From assembly GCF_012910705.2 (NCBI RefSeq), contig NZ_WTVG02000037.1:310001-374000 (forward strand): DNA of 64,000 nt, written 5' to 3'. The position numbers and the translations under genes were made by a program. The notes beneath the pieces are model-generated. The model had not been told where the DNA came from and ran no database searches. It was given only the letters and a program-made list of their open reading frames with translations. This stretch comes from Aromatoleum anaerobium. GTDB taxonomy: Bacteria > Pseudomonadota > Gammaproteobacteria > Burkholderiales > Rhodocyclaceae. Positions 6,821-16,929 of this stretch are shown one piece after another; the stretch's first letter is position 1; every line of letters begins with the position of its first letter.

Positions 6821-9261
6821 GTGGCGGTCTCGGTCAACGTCGAAGCGCCGAACAGCAAGTGTTCGGCCGCCAAAGGATCGAGCGGGCGCGAATAGTGGTA
6901 GCCCTGCCCGTAATCGCATCCCATTGCCCGCAGCAGCGCGTCCTGTTCAGGCGTTTCGATGCACTCGGCGACCACGCGTATGCCGAGGTCGTGAGCGAGC
7001 TCGATGCTGCGCGCGACGATCTTGCGCAGCCGCTCGTCGTGCTCGAGGCTGCGGACGAAGGAGCCATCCAGCTTCACGATGTCGCACGGGATCGTGTGCA
7101 GGTAGCTCAGCGCCGAGTAACCGGTGCCGAAATCGTCGATCAGCACCGACATGCCGATGTCGCGCAGGCGTTGCAGCACCTGGGTCGCCGGGCCGGACGT
7201 CTCGGCGAGGACGCTTTCGGTGACTTCGACGCGCAGCCGGCCCGGGGACAAGCCGTGACGGCGCACTTCGGCGATGATCTCGCCCGCGAGGTCGGGCCGG
7301 GAAAACTGCAATGCGGAAAGATTCACGCTGACGCGCGGGACCGGCCTGCCGTCGGCCCTGCGCTGCCACTGCAGGATGTGCTCGCAGGCGCGCGTGAGAA
7401 CGAGCATGTCGAGCTCGTGGATCAGCCCGAGGGTCTCGGCAAGCGGAATGAACAGGTTCGGGGCCAGCATTCCTTCGGTGGGGTGCGGCCAGCGCACCAG
7501 CGCCTCGAAGCTGCTGATGCTGCCGTCGGCGAGCGCGACGATCGGCTGGAAATACACCGCCAGCCCGCCGCTGCGCAGCGCCGCGCGCAGTTCGCCTTCG
7601 AGCCGCAGGCTCTGCAGCGCCTGGGTGTGCATCGACGCATGGAACATCGCCACGCGGTCCTCACCGCCCTCGCGCGCCTGCTGCAGGGCGTTGTCGGCAT
7701 CGCGCAGCAAGGCTTCGCCGTCATCGTGGTCGGTGCTCAGCGCGACGCCGACGCGGCATTTGGGATACAGCGTGTGGCCGGCGATCCGTGTGGGTCTGGC
7801 GAGATTCTCGCGCAGCGCGTCGGCAAGGCGCAGCGACTCGGCCGGATCCTCGATGCCGTTGAGCAGCAGCGCGAACTGGTCACCGCCGACGCGCGCGGCG
7901 ATGTCTCCCTGGCGCAGCGTCGTCCGGATCGCCTCCGCCACTTTCTTCAGCAGTTCGTCCCCCGCGGCGTGGCCGAAGCTGTCATTGACGAGGCGGAAAC
8001 GTTCGAGATCGATCGCGAGCACCGCAAAGCCGAAAAGATCGGCGCGGCGCTGCTGCTGGCCGAGTGCGCTGTGTACGTGCTCGAGGAACAGGGCACGATT
8101 CGGCAGTCCTGTCAGGCTGTCGTGGAGGGCATCGAACTGGAGCTGCATCTGAGCCAGCTTGTGCAGGTGGATGTCGCTGATCGATCCCGCCATGCGGAAC
8201 GCGCGGCCATCGGGGCCGCGCAGCGCCACGCCACGCTTCATGACCCAGCAATAGCTGCCGTCGTGCTGGCGCATGCGGTAGTCCGCCTTGAACTGGGTGC
8301 TGTTTCCTTTCAGGTGCTCGACCAGCTTGTTGCGGTACGCCGATACGTCGAGCGGGTGGATTCTTCCGAGGATGTCAACGGGCGACTGCAGCGGGCGGTC
8401 GGCCGAAAGGCCCGCGATCTCGCAGCAGCGCGGCGAGCAATACACCGAACCGGCGGCGATGTCCCAGTCCCACAGGCCGTCGTGGGCGCCCTGGATCGCG
8501 AGTTCGTACCGCTGCTCGCTGGTTTTCAGCCGCGCCGCCGTGTCCTGCAGTTCACCGATCCGGTCCTGCAGGTTCGCGGCCATGACGTTGAAATGCTGGG
8601 CGAGGCGGGCCAGCTCGTCGTGGCCGTCCTCCGGCAGGCGGTGGTCCAGCCGCCCCTCGGCGATCGCCTGGCTGCCCGCGAGCAGGCGGCTCAGCTTGCG
8701 GGTGAGCAGGAAACCGATGCCCGACAACAGCGCGAAGGTCAGCAGGATCTCGGCCAGCGCGATCACCCCGCCCTGCTCGGTGATCGCCTTGCGCGCCGCG
8801 GCGAGCACCGACACCGACACGCCGAACTGCAGGAAGCCGATTTCGTTGCGTTCGAGCAGCAGCGGCCGGCGCACGTGGATCAGCTCGTTGTGGTGGCTGT
8901 CGTTGGCGACGTCCGAGTTGTCCGGCGGCAGTTCGGTCATCCCGGGCATCCCCGCGCTGACGAGGAGGTGTCCATCGGCGGTGCCGATGCGCACATAGAC
9001 AAGGCCTTCATCGGCTTCGCCGAGCAACTCGCCCAGCACGTCCTGCAGCACGTCGAACTGGCGCTGGTCGCCGTACGCCACCGCCATCGCGTGGAGCATC
9101 GTCGCGTTCTGGTCGATGAGCGTGTCGAGGCTCGCGGACGTCGCGTCGTTCATCAGCCGCACGCTGTTGGCGAGCAGCAGCGTCAGCAGCAGGACCTGGA
9201 CGACCGTGCTGCCCAGCAGCAGGCGGACACGGATCGAAGTGCTCCGGAAAGGAAACTTCAC
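6817..9261 (-). CDS. membrane GGDEF-EAL protein with HAMP and PAS domains
   Basis: 814 residues from a GTG start. In order: membrane helix 1 (about 12-32), a periplasmic sensor of about 130 residues, helix 2 (IALAEILLTFALLSGIGFLL), HAMP (LAGSQAIAEGRLDHRL), PAS (SEQRYELAIQGAHDGLWDWD), GGDEF (about 385-545) and EAL (about 560-805). The GGDEF active-site loop reads GGDQF, so cyclase activity is doubtful. The EAL domain keeps EALVRW, VNLSALQF, VEVTESVL, DDFGTGYSALSYL and KLDGSF, so it is probably an active c-di-GMP phosphodiesterase. It heads an operon with a barrel protein and a PstS-like protein, which suggests an envelope signal is relayed to c-di-GMP turnover. Confidence 0.9.
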   Translation of the reverse strand: MKFPFRSTSIRVRLLLGSTVVQVLLLTLLLANSVRLMNDATSASLDTLIDQNATMLHAMAVAYGDQRQFDVLQDVLGELLGEADEGLVYVRIGTADGHLLVSAGMPGMTELPPDNSDVANDSHHNELIHVRRPLLLERNEIGFLQFGVSVSVLAAARKAITEQGGVIALAEILLTFALLSGIGFLLTRKLSRLLAGSQAIAEGRLDHRLPEDGHDELARLAQHFNVMAANLQDRIGELQDTAARLKTSEQRYELAIQGAHDGLWDWDIAAGSVYCSPRCCEIAGLSADRPLQSPVDILGRIHPLDVSAYRNKLVEHLKGNSTQFKADYRMRQHDGSYCWVMKRGVALRGPDGRAFRMAGSISDIHLHKLAQMQLQFDALHDSLTGLPNRALFLEHVHSALGQQQRRADLFGFAVLAIDLERFRLVNDSFGHAAGDELLKKVAEAIRTTLRQGDIAARVGGDQFALLLNGIEDPAESLRLADALRENLARPTRIAGHTLYPKCRVGVALSTDHDDGEALLRDADNALQQAREGGEDRVAMFHASMHTQALQSLRLEGELRAALRSGGLAVYFQPIVALADGSISSFEALVRWPHPTEGMLAPNLFIPLAETLGLIHELDMLVLTRACEHILQWQRRADGRPVPRVSVNLSALQFSRPDLAGEIIAEVRRHGLSPGRLRVEVTESVLAETSGPATQVLQRLRDIGMSVLIDDFGTGYSALSYLHTIPCDIVKLDGSFVRSLEHDERLRKIVARSIELAHDLGIRVVAECIETPEQDALLRAMGCDYGQGYHYSRPLDPLAAEHLLFGASTLTETAT

Positions 9262-9273
9262 GGTGCCTCGCCG

Positions 9274-10653
9274 TCAGCGCCGCGCAAGCCGCTTCACGCC
9301 GGCGGCGGCGTCGATTTCCCCGCTGGCGGCGAAAGTCTCGACGTTCGTCACGATGCGATCGGGGTCATAGAGATAATTGACCATGATGCCCCACGACTGG
9401 TCGAGTCCCTTGTCCGAGGTGTCCGCGAGCCAGTTCAGCCGCTCGATGCGGGCGCCGTTGCCCAGGTGGAAGCGGGCGACCGGATCGATCGCCTTGCTGT
9501 CTCGCCGGCCGCCGAGCAGGTAGGCCGCCGCGACCCGCAGCAGCGGATCGCGCAGCGCGCGGGTAAGCGCCCGGTCGGCGGCCCATTCGTGGCTCCCCGC
9601 CAATACCGGCTTGAGCCGCTCCGAATCCGGACCCTCGATGCCGGCCGCGGCCAGGCGCTTCCAGTCGGCTTCGGTGAACGCCACGGCGACTTCGTCCGGG
9701 TTCTTCGAAGCCCAGCGCACCAGGCCGGGGATCGGCGAGAGCGTGGCGAAGGTGTTGAGCTTCGGGAAATCGCGCTTGAGGTCATCGACGACGCGCTTGA
9801 GCAGAAAATTGCCGAAGGACACCCCTCGCAGCCCTTCCTGAGTGGCACTGATCGAATAAAAGGTCGCGGTCGTCGCGCGGTTGGTGTCGGCCGCCGGCGC
9901 GTTCTCGTCGAGCAGTTTCTGCACGTTGTCGGCGAGATTCTCCATCAACGCGACTTCGACGAAAATCAGCGGCTCCTGCGGCATCCGCGGGTGGAAGAAC
10001 GCGTAGCAGCGACGGTCGGACCCGAGCCGGTTCTTCAGGTCCCGCCACGACTGGATCTCGTGCACCGCCTCGTACTGGACGATTTTCTCGAGCAGCGCGG
10101 CGGGGGAATTCCAGGTGAGCCGTGTGAGCTCGAGAAAGCCGACGTCGAACCACGCCGTCAGGCGCGCTTCGAGTTCGCGGTCGAGCGACTTGAGTTCCTT
10201 GTCTTTCTCGAGGAAGCGGAGCAGGTCCGCGCGCAGGTCGACGAGGAACTTCACGCCCTGCGGGATCGCGTTGAACTGGGTCAGGATGCGGATCCGCGAC
10301 GAGCGCATCGCGGCGCGCAACTGCGCTTCGGCGTCCCATTGCCGCTCCGTCCCCACCGCGGCCTGATACGCTTCGTGCGCTTTCGCGATTTTTTTCGGAT
10401 CGGGGCCGAACTCGAGCGCGATCATGCGCAGGAATGCGATCCGTCCCGCATCATCGAGGCTCAGATAGGTTTCGGCGAGACGGCCTGCGCGCAGCCGCGT
10501 CGACACTTCGCCGCCCAGTCCCTCGGCGCACTCCTTCAGTTGCCGCCGGATGCGGGCGAGCACTTTTTCCGACGGTTCGCCGCTTTTTCCGCCTGCTCCG
10601 GCGACCATTGCGCGCACTTTCGACAGGCTGCGAGAAACAAGTCCGGATGCCAC
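9274..10653 (-). CDS. mcd: malonyl-CoA decarboxylase
   Basis: 459 residues from a GTG start, the family's usual length. The enzyme converts malonyl-CoA to acetyl-CoA and CO2. The helical N-terminal domain (about 1-190) is followed by the GNAT-like catalytic domain with RCYAFFHPRMPQEPLIFVEV, the Ser motif FYSISATQEGLRGVSFGNF, FATLSPIPGLVRW and the His motif ARFHLGNGARIERLNW, matching the Ser and His acid-base residues known from the human enzyme. No malonate transporter or malonyl-CoA synthetase lies alongside, so it may adjust malonyl-CoA or serve odd dicarboxylate catabolism. The next gene downstream is 12 bases away, so cotranscription is possible. Confidence 0.93.
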   Translation of the reverse strand: MASGLVSRSLSKVRAMVAGAGGKSGEPSEKVLARIRRQLKECAEGLGGEVSTRLRAGRLAETYLSLDDAGRIAFLRMIALEFGPDPKKIAKAHEAYQAAVGTERQWDAEAQLRAAMRSSRIRILTQFNAIPQGVKFLVDLRADLLRFLEKDKELKSLDRELEARLTAWFDVGFLELTRLTWNSPAALLEKIVQYEAVHEIQSWRDLKNRLGSDRRCYAFFHPRMPQEPLIFVEVALMENLADNVQKLLDENAPAADTNRATTATFYSISATQEGLRGVSFGNFLLKRVVDDLKRDFPKLNTFATLSPIPGLVRWASKNPDEVAVAFTEADWKRLAAAGIEGPDSERLKPVLAGSHEWAADRALTRALRDPLLRVAAAYLLGGRRDSKAIDPVARFHLGNGARIERLNWLADTSDKGLDQSWGIMVNYLYDPDRIVTNVETFAASGEIDAAAGVKRLARR

Positions 10654-10902
10654 GTCATGCCTCCTAAAGTCGCTCCTCTTGCAATGAGAGCATCATAGTA
10701 CGTAAATGTTGCCAAACGTATCCGGGATGGTGCGGCGGAGCCCCCCGATGAAGGGGCTTCACGTCCCGTCCGCTGCCTCCGCCACGCCGTCGGTCCCTCA
10801 CGCCAAACTCGCGAAGTCCGCGCGATGCCGGGTGGAATCCCCAATGTCATCAGCGTCGGGCCTGTGGCATGATCGGCCGAAATATTTCCGGGACGAGCCC
10901 GA

Positions 10903-11343
10903 ATGCTTCCGTTGCTCCAATACCGCCGTCGACAAACCCTTCCCGGTCGGCCGCTGCGCGTCATGCTGGCGGCTCCGCGAGAGCGCTGCTGCGAGCGGCT
11001 CGACGACTTCCTGCTGATCTCGCCGCTGTTTGATCTCGTCGGCAGGGCCGATGCCGAAAGCCGGGCGCTGCAGCTCTATTTCCGCGTCCGGCCCGACGTC
11101 ACGCTGCTCGACTGGCGGGTCGCGGCGAACGAGCCGGCAAGATTCATCGGACTGTTGCGACGTGTCGCGCCGGATGCGTACATCATTTCGATCGTGCCGT
11201 CGCTCGACTCGATGCCTGCCCGCGCGGCGTCGGCGCTCGGCGCCGATGTCGTCGTGACCTGCGACATGCTGCCCGCCGCACTCGCGGCGCTGGCGGGGGC
11301 GACGGACGACACGGCGAGTGCGGAAAGCGGTCAATGCGCCTGA
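10903..11343 (+). CDS. orphan receiver-like protein
   Basis: 146 residues. The pattern of a response regulator receiver is partly recognisable ([63 protein letters not shown]), with a possible phosphoacceptor Asp in VTLLDWR. The acidic pair near the N-terminus and the beta-5 Lys are not evident. There is no output domain and no adjacent kinase. The 3' end overlaps the convergent lgt gene by 13 bases. It may be a single-domain adaptor or a degenerate receiver; the call is tentative. Confidence 0.5.
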   Translation: MLPLLQYRRRQTLPGRPLRVMLAAPRERCCERLDDFLLISPLFDLVGRADAESRALQLYFRVRPDVTLLDWRVAANEPARFIGLLRRVAPDAYIISIVPSLDSMPARAASALGADVVVTCDMLPAALAALAGATDDTASAESGQCA

Positions 11344-12125
11344 TTCGCCCGATTCGCTGCGAGCAACCCGATGCCGACGGCGATCATCGGCACGCACAAC
11401 CACTGGGCCGTGGACAGCCCGAGCGACAGGGTGCCGAATATTCCCGGATCCGGCGTGCGGAAGAACTCGGCCGCGAAGCGCAGCACCCCGTAGCCGATCA
11501 GGAACATTGCGGAGACGGCCTTCAGCGGCCGCGGGCGCGCTGAATAGACCCACAGGATCGCGAACAGCAGCAGGCCTTCGCCCGCCACCTGATAGAGCTG
11601 CGACGGATGGCGGGGGAGCGCGTCGACCCACGGGTACACCATCGCCCATGGCACGTCGGTCTCGACCGGCCGGCCCCACAACTCGCCGTTGATGAAATTG
11701 CCCAGGCGCCCCGCGGCAAGCCCTGTCGGCACCAGCGGCGCGATGAAATCGGTGACCTGCCAGAACCCCTTGCCGCTGCGGCGTCCATAGAGCCACATTG
11801 CGACGAGCACGCCGAGAAAGCCGCCGTGGAAACTCATCCCGCCCTTCCAGATTGCGAGGATCTCCGCGGGGTGGCTGAGGTAATACGCGGGTTGGAAGAA
11901 CAGCACTTCGCCGAGCCGCCCGCCGAGCACGACGCCGAGCATGCCGTATAGCAGCAGGTCGTCGAGCTGCTGCGCGTTCCAGCCCAGTTCCGGGCGCCGC
12001 CGCGCGTGCACGCGGCCGAGCGTCATGAACAGCACGAACGCGGTCAGGTACATGAGACCGTACCAGCGCACCGACAGCGGGCCGACGGAAAACGCGACGG
12101 GGTCGAACTGGGGATGGATCAGCAT
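11331..12125 (-). CDS. lgt: prolipoprotein diacylglyceryl transferase
   Basis: 264 residues from [21 protein letters not shown]. This inner-membrane enzyme moves diacylglycerol from phosphatidylglycerol to the lipobox cysteine of prelipoproteins. It shows about seven hydrophobic helices, the HGG motif ([11 protein letters not shown], the essential His) and the Lgt signature [15 protein letters not shown] with its Arg. A longer frame to 12509 runs antisense to nothing but lies inside yceH and is rejected. Lnt, a later enzyme of the same pathway, is encoded at 58.7 kb. Confidence 0.96.
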   Translation of the reverse strand: MLIHPQFDPVAFSVGPLSVRWYGLMYLTAFVLFMTLGRVHARRRPELGWNAQQLDDLLLYGMLGVVLGGRLGEVLFFQPAYYLSHPAEILAIWKGGMSFHGGFLGVLVAMWLYGRRSGKGFWQVTDFIAPLVPTGLAAGRLGNFINGELWGRPVETDVPWAMVYPWVDALPRHPSQLYQVAGEGLLLFAILWVYSARPRPLKAVSAMFLIGYGVLRFAAEFFRTPDPGIFGTLSLGLSTAQWLCVPMIAVGIGLLAANRANQAH

Positions 12126-12168
12126 GGGCGGTGGGCGGATAGGAGCGTGATGTACGGAAGCCGGCCGC

Positions 12169-12855
12169 TCATTCGAACTGCGAGCGGAATTTCTCGAACT
12201 CGCTGCGCAGCAGGTCGAGCTCGTCGCGCAGGCGCCGCACTTCCTCATCGAGTTCCGAGGTCCGCCCCCGCATCGCCCCGCCTGCCGCGTACCCGCTCGC
12301 GACGGCTTCGCCCATCTGCGCGAAAGCCTGCCGGCCGCCCAGCAGATGCGCGTAGCGGGTCTCCTTCGTGCCGGGCGCCTTCGGCAGCGCGGCGACCATC
12401 GGCGGGTATTTTTCGCCCAGGTGCTCGAGCACCTTGTCCACCGCGGCAATGTCGTCGAAGCGATACATGCGTTCGCTGCGCTGGCGGATCTCGCCAGCGG
12501 TTTGTGCACCCCGCAGCATCAGCGTCGCCAGCGCGGCCTGTTCAGGCGGCGGCAGCGAATGGCGCAGGCGAACGAGGTGTTCGTACTTGCCGACGCGCGC
12601 GCCGGCCTGGTCGCGCTTCGACACGAGCTTGCGCGCGATGAGCCGGTCGAGCGCATCCTGGACTTCGGTTTCGGTGAGATTCATCACCGGATCGCGGCCG
12701 GTGAGCTGGTTGGAGCCGGTGACGATCGCGTTCACCGAGAGCGGGTAGTTATCCGGCGTGACGAAGGCTTTTTCCATCAGCACGCCGAGGACGCGGATCT
12801 CGGCGGGGTCGAGGTCGAAGCCTTCACCGGCGTCGGCCAGGGTGTGGTCGGTCAT
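12169..12855 (-). CDS. yceH: YceH/DUF480 family protein
   Basis: 228 residues. DUF480 comprises two winged-helix modules: [21 protein letters not shown] (about 14-34), [21 protein letters not shown] and [13 protein letters not shown], then [20 protein letters not shown]. It ends in a coiled coil ([22 protein letters not shown]). The function in E. coli is not established. It sits upstream of lgt with a 43-base gap and divergent from ilvD, so it may share a transcript with lgt. Confidence 0.9.
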   Translation of the reverse strand: MTDHTLADAGEGFDLDPAEIRVLGVLMEKAFVTPDNYPLSVNAIVTGSNQLTGRDPVMNLTETEVQDALDRLIARKLVSKRDQAGARVGKYEHLVRLRHSLPPPEQAALATLMLRGAQTAGEIRQRSERMYRFDDIAAVDKVLEHLGEKYPPMVAALPKAPGTKETRYAHLLGGRQAFAQMGEAVASGYAAGGAMRGRTSELDEEVRRLRDELDLLRSEFEKFRSQFE

Positions 12856-13004
12856 TGCATTCCCATTCGGTGCCGCGGGCGTGCCCGCGGCGGGAGGGGA
12901 ATGATAGCCGACGGGCGTTTCGCTTCGGTTAGAATTCCAAGTCTGAACCCGAAGTGGCGCAGGCCGACGAGAGCCGAGCGCCCGATTTCCGAGCCGAGGA
13001 CATC

Positions 13005-14855
13005 ATGCCCCAGTACCGTTCCCGTACTTCCACCGCTGGCCGCAACATGGCGGGCGCCCGCGCGCTGTGGCGCGCCACCGGCATGAAGGACGGCGATTTC
13101 GAAAAACCGATCATCGCGATCGCCAACAGCTTCACGCAGTTCGTGCCCGGCCACGTGCACCTGAAGGACCTCGGCCAGCTGGTTGCGCGCGAGATCGAGG
13201 CGGCGGGCGGCGTGGCGAAAGAATTCAACACCATCGCCGTCGACGACGGCATCGCGATGGGCCACGCCGGGATGCTCTATTCGCTGCCGTCGCGCGAGCT
13301 GATCGCCGACAGCGTCGAATACATGGTCAACGCGCACACCGCGGACGCGCTGGTGTGCATCTCGAACTGCGACAAGATCACCCCCGGCATGCTGATGGCC
13401 GCGCTGCGGCTGAACATCCCGGCGATCTTCGTGTCCGGCGGGCCGATGGAAGCGGGCAAGGTCAAGTGGGAAGCCAAGGTGATCTCGCTCGATCTCGTCG
13501 ATGCGATGGTCAAGGCGGCCGACAGCAGCTGCTCGGACGCCGAGGTCGATGCGATCGAGCGCTCCGCGTGCCCCACCTGCGGCTCGTGTTCCGGCATGTT
13601 CACCGCGAACTCGATGAACTGCCTCACCGAAGCGCTGGGGCTGTCGCTGCCGGGCAACGGCACGGTGCTCGCGACGCATGCCGACCGCGAGCAGCTGTTC
13701 CTGCGCGCTGGCCGCACGATCGTCGACATGGCGCGGCGCTACTACGAAAAGGATGACGCGTCGGTGCTGCCGCGTTCGATCGCGACCTTCCAGGCGTTCG
13801 AGAACGCGATCACGCTCGACGTCGCGATGGGCGGCTCGACGAACACGGTGCTGCACCTGCTCGCCGCCGCACGTGAAGCCGGGGTGGATTTCACGATGGC
13901 CGACATCGACCGCATCTCGCGCAAGGTGCCGTGCCTGTGCAAGGTCGCGCCGGCGGTAGCCGACGTGCATATCGAGGACGTGCACCGCGCAGGCGGCATC
14001 ATGGCGATCCTCGGCGAACTGAACCGCGCCGGCCTGCTGCATGCTGAACTGCCGACTGTGCACAGCAAGACGATGGCCGAAGCGCTGTCGCGCTGGGACG
14101 TCATGCAGGCCCACGACAACGCGGTGTTCGAATTCTACAAGGCCGCTCCCGGCGGCGTGCCGACGCAGGTCGCGTTCTCGCAGAACCGGCGCTGGAACGA
14201 ACTCGACATGGATCGCTCGCACGGCGTGATTCGTGACCGGGCGAACGCGTTCACGCAGGAGGGCGGTCTCGCGGTGCTGTACGGCAACATTGCCGAGAAA
14301 GGCTGCATCGTCAAGACCGCCGGAGTCGATGAATCGATCTGGACTTTCACCGGACGCGCGCGCGTGTTCGAGAGCCAGGAAGCGGCCGTCGAAGGCATTC
14401 TCGACGACCGGATCAAAGCCGGCGACGTCGTCGTGATCCGCTACGAAGGGCCCAAGGGCGGTCCCGGCATGCAGGAGATGCTGTACCCGACGAGCTATCT
14501 GAAATCGAAGGGGCTCGGCAAGGAATGCGCGCTGCTGACCGACGGCCGTTTTTCCGGCGGCACTTCGGGCCTGTCGATCGGCCACGTCTCCCCGGAAGCG
14601 GCGTGCGGCGGCGCGATCGGCCTGGTCGAGGAGGGCGACTCGATCGAGATCGACATCCCGAACCGGCGCATCCACCTCGCCATACCCGATGAAGTGCTGG
14701 CCACCCGCCGTGCCGCGATGAACGCGAAGGGCCACAAGGCGTGGAAGCCGGAAGGGCGCCAACGTGTCGTCTCGGCGGCGCTGCAGGCCTATGCGGCACT
14801 GACGACCAGCGCAGACACCGGCGGCGTGCGGGATGTGACGCAAGTCCAGCGCTGA
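13005..14855 (+). CDS. ilvD: dihydroxy-acid dehydratase
   Basis: 616 residues from [20 protein letters not shown], the same length as E. coli IlvD; an upstream in-frame ATG at 12954 adds 17 atypical residues. It dehydrates 2,3-dihydroxy acids in valine and isoleucine synthesis. Iron-sulfur and magnesium ligands are seen in [10 protein letters not shown] (about residue 122), [10 protein letters not shown] and [19 protein letters not shown] (about 192-210). The C-terminal region has [23 protein letters not shown]. It stands alone here; no other ilv or leu genes are in the window. Confidence 0.97.
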   Translation: MPQYRSRTSTAGRNMAGARALWRATGMKDGDFEKPIIAIANSFTQFVPGHVHLKDLGQLVAREIEAAGGVAKEFNTIAVDDGIAMGHAGMLYSLPSRELIADSVEYMVNAHTADALVCISNCDKITPGMLMAALRLNIPAIFVSGGPMEAGKVKWEAKVISLDLVDAMVKAADSSCSDAEVDAIERSACPTCGSCSGMFTANSMNCLTEALGLSLPGNGTVLATHADREQLFLRAGRTIVDMARRYYEKDDASVLPRSIATFQAFENAITLDVAMGGSTNTVLHLLAAAREAGVDFTMADIDRISRKVPCLCKVAPAVADVHIEDVHRAGGIMAILGELNRAGLLHAELPTVHSKTMAEALSRWDVMQAHDNAVFEFYKAAPGGVPTQVAFSQNRRWNELDMDRSHGVIRDRANAFTQEGGLAVLYGNIAEKGCIVKTAGVDESIWTFTGRARVFESQEAAVEGILDDRIKAGDVVVIRYEGPKGGPGMQEMLYPTSYLKSKGLGKECALLTDGRFSGGTSGLSIGHVSPEAACGGAIGLVEEGDSIEIDIPNRRIHLAIPDEVLATRRAAMNAKGHKAWKPEGRQRVVSAALQAYAALTTSADTGGVRDVTQVQR

Positions 14856-14906
14856 CACGAGGCGGACGGAATCCGGTGAAGGCGCGTCCATGTTGCGGCG
14901 GGTGAG

Positions 14907-16313
14907 TTGTTCGGCTGGCTGATGCGGCTGTTCGGCGGCAGGCCGGCGGCGCCGCTCGTCGTCGCGGCGCCGCCGGCCACAGTCGTCGTTGCCGCGGCCG
15001 ACTCCACCGCGGCGCCGTCGGCCGCCGTTCGACCGGCCGCACTGGCTGATGACGTTGCTGTAGACGAGGACCGTGACGACGTGGCCGTGCCTTTGCTGTG
15101 TCGCACCGAGGTCCTCGATCGCGACCAGTGCCTCCTCGGTTACGCGTTCGAACTGCGCGAGGATCTCGCGGGCCGCATCCGTGCCCCCGGACGGCGCGCG
15201 CGCGATTTCGTCAACGCTCTGCTTGTCGAGCAGCTTGCGCACTACCGGCACGGCGCAACCTTGCGCAATCGCGACCTTTGCATACGCGTATGGGACGGAT
15301 TTCTCGCACAGCCCGTGCTGGAACGCCTCGTCGGGCTGCATGTCGCGCTGCTCGTCCAGCCCGAGAACCCGGCCCGTGCGGCCGGCGGCGAAACAATCGC
15401 CCATGCACGCCGGCTGCGGGGGCTGGGGATGCGCATCGCGCTCGACCACAACGATCCCGGGCCGTGGCTCGAGAGCCTGCTGCCGGTCGCCGATGCGGTC
15501 GTGTTCCGCATGGGGTTCTGCGTGCCCGAGGAGGTCTCGCTGTTCGCCCGCGCGATCGCACGGCGGCAGCCAGGCGTGGCAGTCTGGGCGTGGGACGTCG
15601 GTACCCACGACGACTTCGAACTCGCGCGCAGCGCCGGATGCTCGGCCTTTGCCGGCGGATTCGTGACGCGTCGCGACGACTGGAAAGGCAACAGCCTTTC
15701 GCCGCACGGGGCGCGCCTCGCCTCGCTGCTCGACCGCTTGCACCGCGGCGTCGAGACACAGGAGATCGCGCAGATCCTCAAGCATGACCTCGCGCTCGCT
15801 TATCGCCTGCTGCGCTATGTGAATGCCGCCGGGTGGGGGCTCAACCACCACATCACCTCGGTCGAGCAGGCGGTGCTGCTGCTCGGCCGGGAGCCGCTGC
15901 AGCGCTGGGTCTCGATGATGCTGCTCGGGAGCGCGCGCAGCGTGCCCGGGGCGGGCGTGGTGCTCGAGGTGGCACTGACGCGGGCCCGTTTCCTCGAACT
16001 GCTCGGGGCGCTTCGCGGTGAGCGGGACCCGGCTGCGCAGCTGTTCGTGCTGGGCCTTTTTTCGCTGCTGGACGTGGCGCTGAAAGTGCCCATCGAGGAC
16101 GCGATTCGCCCGCTCAAGCTCTCGGCGGCGATGCAGGACGCGATCCTGAACCGGCGCGGGCCCATGGCGCCGTACCTCGAACTGGCGCTGGCGCTCGAAC
16201 AGGGCGACGCGCAGCGGATGAAGTCCTTCGCCGACGTGCTGGGCGTCGAGCCGGGCGAGCTCATCCGGCTCCAGTTCGAGGCGCTCGACTGGGTTCAGGC
16301 CGCCGAGGCCTGA
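14907..16313 (+). CDS. degenerate EAL - HDOD domain protein (YuxH-like)
   Basis: 468 residues if the TTG at 14907 is used; the first ATG is at 14922. After an Ala-rich N-terminus, residues about 60-255 resemble an EAL domain without catalytic motifs (CRTEVLDRDQCLLGYAFELR opening, FVNALLVEQL, IALDHNDPG). Residues about 265-460 form an HDOD domain (RLHRGVETQEIAQILKHDLALAYRLLRYVN, SVEQAVLLLGREPLQRWVSMML). Such proteins are signalling adaptors rather than c-di-GMP hydrolases. There is 51 bases between the ilvD stop and the TTG. The weak start codon suggests low expression. Confidence 0.75.
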   Translation: MFGWLMRLFGGRPAAPLVVAAPPATVVVAAADSTAAPSAAVRPAALADDVAVDEDRDDVAVPLLCRTEVLDRDQCLLGYAFELREDLAGRIRAPGRRARDFVNALLVEQLAHYRHGATLRNRDLCIRVWDGFLAQPVLERLVGLHVALLVQPENPARAAGGETIAHARRLRGLGMRIALDHNDPGPWLESLLPVADAVVFRMGFCVPEEVSLFARAIARRQPGVAVWAWDVGTHDDFELARSAGCSAFAGGFVTRRDDWKGNSLSPHGARLASLLDRLHRGVETQEIAQILKHDLALAYRLLRYVNAAGWGLNHHITSVEQAVLLLGREPLQRWVSMMLLGSARSVPGAGVVLEVALTRARFLELLGALRGERDPAAQLFVLGLFSLLDVALKVPIEDAIRPLKLSAAMQDAILNRRGPMAPYLELALALEQGDAQRMKSFADVLGVEPGELIRLQFEALDWVQAAEA

Positions 16314-16381
16314 TTGCGCTTCGGTTGCCGTGCCGGCAGCCCTTCTTGACCGCCTGGCGACCGCCCTCTACCATCCGCCGC

Positions 16382-16576
16382 ATGGACGCAGAACTCAACA
16401 AGCTCGAGAACCAGCTCGAACAGCTGATCGGCCTGTACGAATCGGGCAGGGTCGAAATACGCGAACTGCGGACCCGGCTCGCCGGACTGGAGGCCGATAA
16501 CCGGGCGCTGGCCGAAAAGGTGCGCTTCGCGACGGGCAAACTCGAATCCTTGCTTGAACAATTGCCGGAATCCTGA
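16382..16576 (+). CDS. small coiled-coil protein of the TIGR02449 type
   Basis: 64 residues from MDAELNKLENQLEQLIGLYE, almost entirely heptad-patterned helix (LENQLEQLIGLYESGRVEIRELRTRLAGLE). Small proteins like this are commonly encoded directly upstream of zapA in proteobacteria and resemble ZapB in size and coiled-coil nature. A cell-division role is inferred from that position only. The stop is 1 base before the zapA ATG. Confidence 0.75.
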   Translation: MDAELNKLENQLEQLIGLYESGRVEIRELRTRLAGLEADNRALAEKVRFATGKLESLLEQLPES

Positions 16577-16577
16577 C

Positions 16578-16880
16578 ATGCCCTCGGACACACTCGACAT
16601 CACCTTGCTCGGCAAGGCTTACTCCGTGACCTGTCGCCCGGAAGACAAGGAAGATCTGCTCGCGGCGGTTTCCTATCTGGACGAAAAACTCAACAGTCTG
16701 GCGGGCAAGACGCGCGCGTCGGGGGAGAAGCTTGCGATGATGACGGCACTGAACATCGCCCACGAATTTTTGCAGTTTCAGCGCACCGGCGGGTTTGACA
16801 TGCAGGCCGTGAAGCGTAGAATCAGTTTCGTAAATGCACGCCTCGACGGGGTGCTCGCGCAGCGGGAAAAGCTTTTTTGA
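16578..16880 (+). CDS. zapA: cell division protein ZapA
   Basis: 100 residues from MPSDTLDITLLGKAYSVTC. The ZapA head (LLGKAYSVTCRPEDKEDLLAAVSYLDEKL) and the following helix with the conserved MMTALNIAHEFLQF are evident, then a coiled coil. ZapA cross-links FtsZ filaments at the Z-ring. It follows the TIGR02449-like gene by 1 base and precedes the 6S RNA gene, the standard ssrS context. Confidence 0.93.
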   Translation: MPSDTLDITLLGKAYSVTCRPEDKEDLLAAVSYLDEKLNSLAGKTRASGEKLAMMTALNIAHEFLQFQRTGGFDMQAVKRRISFVNARLDGVLAQREKLF

Positions 16881-16929
16881 CAAAGGCTTGGCGCGAGTTG
16901 GACAAAGGCTTGGCGTGAGTTGAAAGATC

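Noticed and set aside
6793-10698. A 1301-residue plus-strand frame
   Set aside because: It is antisense to the GGDEF-EAL and malonyl-CoA decarboxylase genes and is Arg/Glu/His-rich shadow sequence.
12852-15851. A 999-residue minus-strand frame opposite ilvD
   Set aside because: It is the GC-bias shadow of ilvD and the EAL-HDOD gene; no domain is present.
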